Positions 36,889-47,742 of a DNA stretch of 47,742 nt are shown piece after piece. The stretch comes from Betaproteobacteria bacterium (lineage in GTDB: Bacteria > Pseudomonadota > Gammaproteobacteria > Burkholderiales > Thiobacillaceae), in contig VGVT01000019.1 of the NCBI GenBank assembly GCA_016873935.1, forward strand, positions 1-47,742. Direction: 5' to 3'. The notes under the pieces are model-generated. The model made no database searches, had not been told where the DNA came from, and saw nothing but the letters and a program-made list of their open reading frames with translations. The position numbers were made by a program, and so were the translations under genes. How positions within the stretch are numbered: the first letter of the stretch is position 1; every line of letters starts with the position of its first letter.

Positions 36889-38250
36889 TCAGACCACCGC
36901 CGCGACCTTCACCGCGTCGGCGATGCGCTCGGCGCAGTGGCGTACCTGCGGTTCGTCGCGGCCTTCCACCATGACGCGGACCAGGGGTTCGGTGCCGGAG
37001 GGCCGCAGCACGACGCGGCCGGCATCGCCCAGTTCGCTTTCCACCGCGGTCACGGCATCCTTCACCGGCACCTGTCCATCGAGCTTGAAGCCCTTGGCGA
37101 CGCGCACGTTGATGAGCACCTGCGGGAAGGCCGGGCATTCGCGGGCATAGTCCGCCAGCGATTGCCCCGATCGGCGCAGGGCGGCGAGGACCTGCAGGGC
37201 AGAGACGATGCCGTCGCCGGTGGTGTGCTTGTCCAGGCAGAGGATGTGGCCGGAGCTTTCGCCGCCCAGTTGCCAGCCTTCGCGCTGCAGCACCTCCAAT
37301 ACGTAACGGTCGCCCACCTTCGCGCGCAGGAAGGCGCAGCCCAGGTGCCTGAGGGCGAGTTCGGTGCCCAGGTTGGTCATCAGGGTGCCGACCACGCCGC
37401 CCTTGAGTTCGCCGCTTTCCCTGCGGTGGCGGGCGATGACGTAGAGCAGCTTGTCACCGTCCATGATCTCGCCGGAGCTGTCCGCCATCATCAGCCGGTC
37501 GCCGTCGCCGTCCAGGGCGACGCCGACGTCGGCGCGGTGCTTGCGCACGGCGCGGGACAGGGCTTCGGTGTGGGTGGCGCCGCATTCCTTGTTGATGTTC
37601 ATACCGTTCGGTTCGTTGCCGATGGCGATGACGTCCGCGCCCAGTTCGTGGAAGACGTGCGGGGCGATGTGATAGCCGGCGCCGTGGGCGCAATCGACGA
37701 CGATGCGCATGCCGCGCAGATCGAGATCGTTGGGGAAGGTGCTCTTGCAGAATTCGATGTAGCGCGCGGCCGCGTCGTCCACCCGTTTTACGCGGCCCAG
37801 GCTCTTCGAGGGCTCGGTGCGGATGGGCGACTCCATGGCCTCCTCGATGGCGAGTTCGACCTCGTCCGGCAACTTGGTGCCTTGCGCGGAGAAGAACTTG
37901 ATGCCGTTGTCCTCGTAGGGATTGTGCGAGGCGGAAATCACCACGCCGGCCTGCAGGCGCAGCGCGCGGGTGAGATAGGCCACTCCGGGCGTGGGCATCG
38001 GGCCGGTCAGGCGCACGTCGACGCCGGCGGCGGTCAGCCCGGCCTGCAGGGCCGATTCGAGCATGTAGCCGGAGACGCGGGTGTCCTTGCCGATGAGCAC
38101 CGTGGGACGTTCGCCGTGCAGGGCGTCGTGGCCCTTGCTGGCGAGCACGCGGCCGGCGGCATAGCCCAGGCGCATGACCATGCCGGGCGTGATGGGGTCT
38201 TCGCCGACGCGTCCGCGCACCCCGTCGGTGCCGAAAAATCTTCTGCTCAC
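36889..38250 (-). CDS. glmM: Phosphoglucosamine mutase
   Basis: A 453-residue enzyme that converts glucosamine 6-phosphate to glucosamine 1-phosphate for cell-wall and lipopolysaccharide precursors. The catalytic phosphoserine is Ser108 in ISASHNP, the metal loop is DGDGDR, and the C-terminal phosphate-binding loop [15 protein letters not shown] is present. The start is GTG ([13 protein letters not shown]) overlapping the folP stop by four bases. It ends the ftsH-folP-glmM series. Confidence 0.96.
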   Translation of the reverse strand: MSRRFFGTDGVRGRVGEDPITPGMVMRLGYAAGRVLASKGHDALHGERPTVLIGKDTRVSGYMLESALQAGLTAAGVDVRLTGPMPTPGVAYLTRALRLQAGVVISASHNPYEDNGIKFFSAQGTKLPDEVELAIEEAMESPIRTEPSKSLGRVKRVDDAAARYIEFCKSTFPNDLDLRGMRIVVDCAHGAGYHIAPHVFHELGADVIAIGNEPNGMNINKECGATHTEALSRAVRKHRADVGVALDGDGDRLMMADSSGEIMDGDKLLYVIARHRRESGELKGGVVGTLMTNLGTELALRHLGCAFLRAKVGDRYVLEVLQREGWQLGGESSGHILCLDKHTTGDGIVSALQVLAALRRSGQSLADYARECPAFPQVLINVRVAKGFKLDGQVPVKDAVTAVESELGDAGRVVLRPSGTEPLVRVMVEGRDEPQVRHCAERIADAVKVAAVV

Positions 38251-39068
38251 TTCTGTTCTCCCAATTCAAACCACAGGTTGAGGGCTTCCACGGTTTCCCG
38301 CACGTCATGCACGCGCAGCACGGCGGCCCCCCGCTGCGCGGCGAGCAGCGCGGCCACCACGCTGGGCAGCAGGCGGTCGGCGACGGCGCGACCGGTAAGG
38401 GCGCCCAGCATGGACTTGCGCGACAGGCCCACCAATACGGGAGCCATATCGGCCAGGCGGGGCAAATTCTTGAACAGCGTCAGGTTGTGCGCCAGGGTCT
38501 TGCCGAAGCCGAAGCCGGGATCGATCAGCAACCGGTCCGCATGGATTCCGGCGGCACGCGCCGCGGCCAGGCGGCCAGCCAGGTAGTCCGTCACTTCCGC
38601 CGCCACGTCCGTGTATTCGGGAGCCTCCTGCATGGTTCCGGGCGTGCCGCGCATGTGCATCAGGCACAGCCCGCAATTTGTAGCGGCCACGGCTTGCAGG
38701 GCGCCGGGCGCCTCGAAGCCGCGCACGTCATTGATCATGTCGGCACCGGCGGCGAGGGCGGCGGCCATGACTTCCGGCTTCATGGTGTCGACGGAAAGCG
38801 CGACGCCGGCGTCGCGCAGGCCCTCCAGCACCGGCAGCACGCGGGCGAGTTCCTGCTGCGCCGACACCGGCGGGGCGCCGGGCCGGGTGGATTCGCCGCC
38901 GATGTCGAGGAGATCCGCGCCCGCGTCCTTCAAGGCAAGGCCTTGGGCGATGGCGCGCTCGGCGTCCAGGTAGCGGCCGCCGTCGGAAAAGGAATCCGGG
39001 GTGACGTTGACGATGCCCATGACCAAGGGCCGGTCCAGGGCGAAGGTGAAGCGGCCGCAGCGGAACAT
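38247..39068 (-). CDS. folP: Dihydropteroate synthase
   Basis: A 273-residue TIM-barrel enzyme of folate synthesis joining p-aminobenzoate to the pterin. The signatures [15 protein letters not shown] and [11 protein letters not shown] are clear, with DPGFGFGKT and the C-terminal RVHDV. I placed the start at ATG 39068 (MFRCGRFTF); the frame remains open upstream but runs through the G-rich repeat at 39073-39142. No good ribosome site is seen because of that repeat. Confidence 0.93.
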   Translation of the reverse strand: MFRCGRFTFALDRPLVMGIVNVTPDSFSDGGRYLDAERAIAQGLALKDAGADLLDIGGESTRPGAPPVSAQQELARVLPVLEGLRDAGVALSVDTMKPEVMAAALAAGADMINDVRGFEAPGALQAVAATNCGLCLMHMRGTPGTMQEAPEYTDVAAEVTDYLAGRLAAARAAGIHADRLLIDPGFGFGKTLAHNLTLFKNLPRLADMAPVLVGLSRKSMLGALTGRAVADRLLPSVVAALLAAQRGAAVLRVHDVRETVEALNLWFELGEQK

Positions 39069-39072
39069 CAGG

Positions 39073-39142
39073 GGGAGCAGGGAGCAGGCCGTGGGGGTGG
39101 GAGCGGGCGAGCCCACTCCCTGCTCCCGACTTCCCACTCCCC
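39073..39142. repeat. G-rich inverted array between folP and ftsH
   Basis: GGGAGCAGGGAG (39073-39084) is perfectly complemented by CTCCCTGCTCCC (39116-39127), with further G-runs and C-runs between and beyond. It has the same design as the GGGAAAC array in the nuo operon (G3 heptamer-like units facing C3 units) but different sequence. It abuts the folP start. Confidence 0.8.
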
Positions 39143-39145
39143 GAA

Positions 39146-41041
<1,896 letters not shown>

Positions 41042-41097
41042 TCCTTTTGCGGAAAGACTCCGCGGGTACCCGAAGTTAGTTCAATTCCACGCTGGCT

Positions 41098-41745
41098 TCA
41101 ATCTTCGCCCGCGCTGACCACAGCCGCCACGCGCAAGCCGCGTCCGAGCAGGTACACCTCGCGACTGCGGTCGCGCGAGGCATCCGGCTTGCGCACGGCG
41201 ACACCCTGAAACACCACCCGCATCCGCCTTACGAAATCCTCGAAGCCTGCGCCCTGGAAAACTTTGACCAGGAAGGCCCCACCCGGTTTCAGCCATTTCT
41301 CGGCGAATTCCAAGGCCAGTTCCGCCAGATGGTAGGCGCGGGCCTGATCCGACACGGCCACGCCGGTGATATTGGGGGCCATGTCGCTCATTACAAGGTC
41401 TACCCGCTGACCCGCGAGCAGGGCTTCCAGTTCCGCCAGGGGAGCGTCCGCGGTGAAATCGCCCTGGATGAAGTCGACGTGGTTGAGGCCGGTCATCTCC
41501 AGGAGGTCGATGCCGACGATACGGCCCTGGCCCCGCATGCGTTCCGCCGCCACCTGGCACCAGCCGCCCGGCGCGCAGCCGAGGTCCACCACCACGCCGC
41601 CGGGCCGGAGCAGACGATCCTTGTCGTCGATCTCCATCAGCTTGTAAGCGGCTCGCGAACGATAGCCCTGCTCCACCGATTTGCGCACATAGAAATCGTG
41701 GGCATGCTGGTGGTGCCAGGCGCGGGTTTTGGCTTGTCGTTTCAT
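41098..41745 (-). CDS. rlmE: 23S rRNA U2552 2'-O-methyltransferase
   Basis: A 215-residue FtsJ/RrmJ enzyme. The SAM-binding motif VVDLGCAPGGWCQVA is clear, and the K-D-K-E catalytic set is visible in SRAAYKL, MSDMAPN, LVKVFQG and SREVYLLG. It methylates the ribosomal A-loop late in 50S assembly. It is divergent from yhbY with only 33 bp between start codons and is followed by ftsH. Confidence 0.95.
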   Translation of the reverse strand: MKRQAKTRAWHHQHAHDFYVRKSVEQGYRSRAAYKLMEIDDKDRLLRPGGVVVDLGCAPGGWCQVAAERMRGQGRIVGIDLLEMTGLNHVDFIQGDFTADAPLAELEALLAGQRVDLVMSDMAPNITGVAVSDQARAYHLAELALEFAEKWLKPGGAFLVKVFQGAGFEDFVRRMRVVFQGVAVRKPDASRDRSREVYLLGRGLRVAAVVSAGED

Positions 41746-41778
41746 GGGCTACTATCGACGCATTTTCATGGGGTCTGT

Positions 41779-42096
41779 ATGGCAAAGACAACGGCAAGGA
41801 AATCCCTGCAACTCGGCCCTGAACAACGCAAGTTTCTCAAGGCCCAGGCCCACGCCCTGAAACCGGTGGTGATGATCGGGGCCCAGGGTCTCACGGATGC
41901 GGTGATCCAGGAAACGGGACGGGCGCTGGCCGCGCACGAACTCATCAAGATCCGCGTGCTGGGGGATGACCGGGACGCGCGGGAGGCCTATCTGGCCGAA
42001 CTTTGCGCCGCGTTGAACGCCTTTCCGGTGCAGCACATCGGCAAGCTGCTGCTGCTCTACAGGCCGGCGGACAAACCGAAAATCCAGCTACCTTGA
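41779..42096 (+). CDS. yhbY: CRM-domain RNA-binding protein YhbY
   Basis: A 105-residue protein that is a single CRM domain: RKFLKAQAHALKPVVMIGAQGLTDAV and the basic/hydrophobic ELIKIRVL and IGKLLLLYRP segments. It binds pre-50S ribosomes and helps assembly. A GGGG stretch six bases before ATG 41779 may serve as ribosome site. The frame is open upstream but antisense to rlmE. It ends overlapping the convergent DUF4149 gene by nine bases. Confidence 0.92.
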   Translation: MAKTTARKSLQLGPEQRKFLKAQAHALKPVVMIGAQGLTDAVIQETGRALAAHELIKIRVLGDDRDAREAYLAELCAALNAFPVQHIGKLLLLYRPADKPKIQLP

Positions 42097-42543
42097 GCCC
42101 TGCTTGGCCACCGCGGCCAGGCCCAAAAGGCTCTGGATCAGGTAGACCGCGCTGGAAACACCATGCCAGGCGGTGAAGCGGTCGCGGAACAGGCTTTCCA
42201 TGACGTCCTTGGGCAAGGCCTGGTCCTTCAACTGTTGCATGACGGGCTGGATGCCGAACTGCTGCGCAAGGCTCAACAGCAGCATGATGAGGACGATCCA
42301 GAAGAAGCCCTGCTTGAGGGCCGCGCCGCCCAGCCGCGCCATGCGGAACAGCAGCAGCCAGACGCCGCAGACCAGGCCCACCCAGGCGATGTAGCCGAAC
42401 ATCCTGCCCGCCAGCATGCCCGCCAGCACGCGGTCGTCCAGGCTGTAGAACAAGGTCGGCGCGGCCAGATAGCCCACCGCCCAGAGACCACCGACCCAGA
42501 GCGTCAGGGCCCAGGCGGCGAGGAGGTCGGGCAGGCGGTTCAT
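42088..42543 (-). CDS. DUF4149 membrane protein
   Basis: A 151-residue protein with four membrane helices (about 7-28, 43-66, 75-95, 125-147). The N-terminal WVGGLWAVGYLAAPTLFYSL is characteristic of DUF4149 proteins, conserved next to greA/yhbY in betaproteobacteria. Function is unknown. It starts on the last base of greA, so the two are co-translated. Confidence 0.85.
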   Translation of the reverse strand: MNRLPDLLAAWALTLWVGGLWAVGYLAAPTLFYSLDDRVLAGMLAGRMFGYIAWVGLVCGVWLLLFRMARLGGAALKQGFFWIVLIMLLLSLAQQFGIQPVMQQLKDQALPKDVMESLFRDRFTAWHGVSSAVYLIQSLLGLAAVAKQGSR

Positions 42544-43019
42544 CAGAGGTAGTGGACGTCGACGATCTCGTAGTGGCGCAGGCCGCCGGGGGCATGCACG
42601 TCGGCCACGTCGCCGGCGTACTTGCCGATGAGGGCGCGGGCGATGGGCGAGCCGACGGAGATCTTGCCGTGCTTGATGTCCGCCTCGTCGTCGCCGACGA
42701 TCTGGTACTTCACTTCATCGCCGGTTTCCGCGTCCACCAGCTCCACCGTGGCGCCGAACACCACGCGGCCATCGGCGTCGAGATGACGGGGATCGATGAT
42801 CTGCGCGTTGGCCAGCTTGCCTTCGAGCTCCTTGATGCGGCCTTCGATGAAGCCCTGCTTTTCCTTGGCGGCGTCGTATTCGGCGTTCTCGGAGAGGTCG
42901 CCGTGCGAACGCGCCTCGGCGATGGCGGCGATGACGTTGGGTCGCTCGACGCTCTTCAGCCTTTGCAGTTCGACGCGCAATTTCTCGGCGCCCACCACCG
43001 TCAGGGGGACTTTGCTCAC
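42543..43019 (-). CDS. greA: Transcription elongation factor GreA
   Basis: A 158-residue protein with an N-terminal coiled coil ([40 protein letters not shown] with the conserved acidic tip D-x-x-E region) and a C-terminal FKBP-like domain ([20 protein letters not shown]). GreA makes stalled RNA polymerase cut its transcript. The start is GTG, with a strong AGGAGG eight bases upstream. Confidence 0.95.
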   Translation of the reverse strand: MSKVPLTVVGAEKLRVELQRLKSVERPNVIAAIAEARSHGDLSENAEYDAAKEKQGFIEGRIKELEGKLANAQIIDPRHLDADGRVVFGATVELVDAETGDEVKYQIVGDDEADIKHGKISVGSPIARALIGKYAGDVADVHAPGGLRHYEIVDVHYL

Positions 43020-43036
43020 GGGTAAAACCTCCTACT

Positions 43037-43141
43037 GATTAATGCGAAAGTCGCGCAGCGACTTCTTGACGCTCCCCTCGCCCGCAGGCGGGAGAGGGGT
43101 GGGGGGTGAGGGAAACGGGCATGACTTTCAGGATTAATGCG
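43037..43141. repeat. Small element-like sequence flanked by 10-bp direct repeats
   Basis: GATTAATGCG occurs at 43037-43046 and 43132-43141. The 85 bases between begin AAAGTC and end near GACTTT (short inverted ends), and contain two hairpins: AAGTCGC-GCA-GCGACTT (43048-43064) and a long GC stem CCCCTC/GAGGGG with CCCGC/GCGGG (43074-43099). The layout resembles a miniature transposable or REP-like unit with a target duplication. A further inverted pair CATGACTTT/AAAGTCATG (43120-43128, 43149-43157) spans the right repeat. Confidence 0.55.
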
Positions 43142-43161
43142 TTATCAAAAAGTCATGTCCG

Positions 43162-47506
<4,345 letters not shown>

Positions 47507-47531
47507 GATAACCCCTGGAGCAGATGTGACA

Positions 47532-47559
47532 AGCGGGACGGACTGGCGTCCATCCCGCT
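47532..47559 (-). promoter_or_regulatory. Hairpin in the carA leader
   Basis: AGCGGGA pairs with TCCCGCT and GGAC with GTCC, with one mismatch and a four-base loop, about 25 bp before the carA start codon and just downstream of the predicted transcription start. No T-run follows, so it is not a simple terminator. It may be a protein-binding or mRNA-stability element. Confidence 0.45.
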
Positions 47560-47577
47560 CGGTTGAAATGTGGCGCG

Positions 47578-47606
47578 ATTATACGTTTGCGCAGTGCAAC
47601 GCTCAA
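47578..47606 (-). promoter_or_regulatory. Promoter of carAB
   Basis: On the minus strand TTGAGC (47601-47606), 17 bases, perfect TATAAT (47578-47583). It lies about 72 bp before the carA start. Confidence 0.82.
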
Positions 47607-47636
47607 CCCGACCGATGTAGGCTACCCAAAGCAAAA

Positions 47637-47658
47637 CGCCCACCTGTAGAGGTGGGCG
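47637..47658 (-). terminator. rRNA operon terminator
   Basis: CGCCCACCT pairs with AGGTGGGCG around a four-base loop; on the minus strand TTTTGCTTTG follows. It lies 17 bp after the 5S rRNA gene end. Confidence 0.85.
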
Positions 47659-47674
47659 TATTGGGGTTGTGGGA

Positions 47675-47742
47675 GTCTGGCGATGACCTACTTTCGCCGG
47701 CGGGCTGCCGACTATCATTGGCGCAGGGGCGTTTCACGGTCC
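47675..47742 (-). rRNA. rrf: 5S rRNA, 3' part, cut by the window end
   Basis: Minus-strand sequence GGACCGTGAAACGCCCCTG, then TGATAGT, GCGAAAGTAGGTCATCGCC and AGACT matches the 3' half of proteobacterial 5S rRNA. The 5' part continues beyond 47742. It implies that an rRNA operon lies to the right, transcribed toward carA. Confidence 0.95.

Noticed and set aside
47532-47559. Riboswitch or classical attenuator in the carA leader
   Set aside because: There is only one hairpin, no following T-run, no alternative stem and no leader peptide frame that I can see.

Overview
The window is a 47.7-kb chromosomal segment of a high-GC betaproteobacterium. The evidence is a complete 14-gene nuoA-N operon preceded by tpiA-secG-tRNA-Leu(GAG), the order carAB-greA-DUF4149-yhbY-rlmE-ftsH-folP-glmM, and betaproteobacterial-type protein sequences. 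I cannot name the genus from sequence alone.

Layout. 1-2179: decayed right-hand part of an integrated element. It holds an integrase stump, a CopG/ParE-type toxin-antitoxin pair with a third small gene, non-coding sequence with palindromes, and at 2124-2179 the 3' part of a tRNA-Leu(UAA) gene that looks like the attachment-site duplicate. 2301-5830: a small membrane protein, a WYL regulator, a HIT protein and a chemotaxis receptor with a periplasmic CxxCH haem-c motif and a near-perfect sigma-28 (FliA) promoter. 5928-20547: complex I operon, its promoter, and tRNA-Leu(GAG). 20579-21731: secG and tpiA. 21801-36828: a phosphate-starvation island (below). 36889-41041: glmM, folP, ftsH. 41098-43019: rlmE, yhbY (divergent), DUF4149, greA. 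43162-47506: carB, carA. 47637-47742: rRNA operon terminator and the 3' end of a 5S rRNA gene.

The most interesting part is 21.8-36.8 kb. It carries two complete pstSCAB phosphate transporters of different subtypes, an OlsB-type ornithine-lipid acyltransferase, a PlcP/LpxH-like metallophosphoesterase followed by two overlapping GT4 glycosyltransferases, and an atypical long pyruvate kinase paired with an 82-residue protein of unknown function. Sequences resembling PhoB boxes lie before at least four of these units: one is a perfect CTGTCAC repeat at 21801-21818, and others are at 27094-27111, 31002-31030 and 31918-31946. Together they suggest one PhoB-controlled programme: take up phosphate, strip phosphate from phospholipids, and replace them with glycolipids and ornithine lipids, with a possible adjustment of the PEP/pyruvate step. 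In E. coli glmM is followed directly by secG and leuU (tRNA-Leu GAG); here the whole Pho block sits between glmM and tpiA-secG-tRNA-Leu, so it looks like an insertion into a conserved housekeeping series. The second pstC carries a frameshift.

Other unexplained structure includes inverted arrays of GGGAAAC inside the nuo operon, a related G-rich inverted array between folP and ftsH, and a small element-like sequence flanked by 10-bp direct repeats between greA and carB. No CRISPR array or complete prophage is present. All functional statements are read from sequence and family knowledge; no database search was run.
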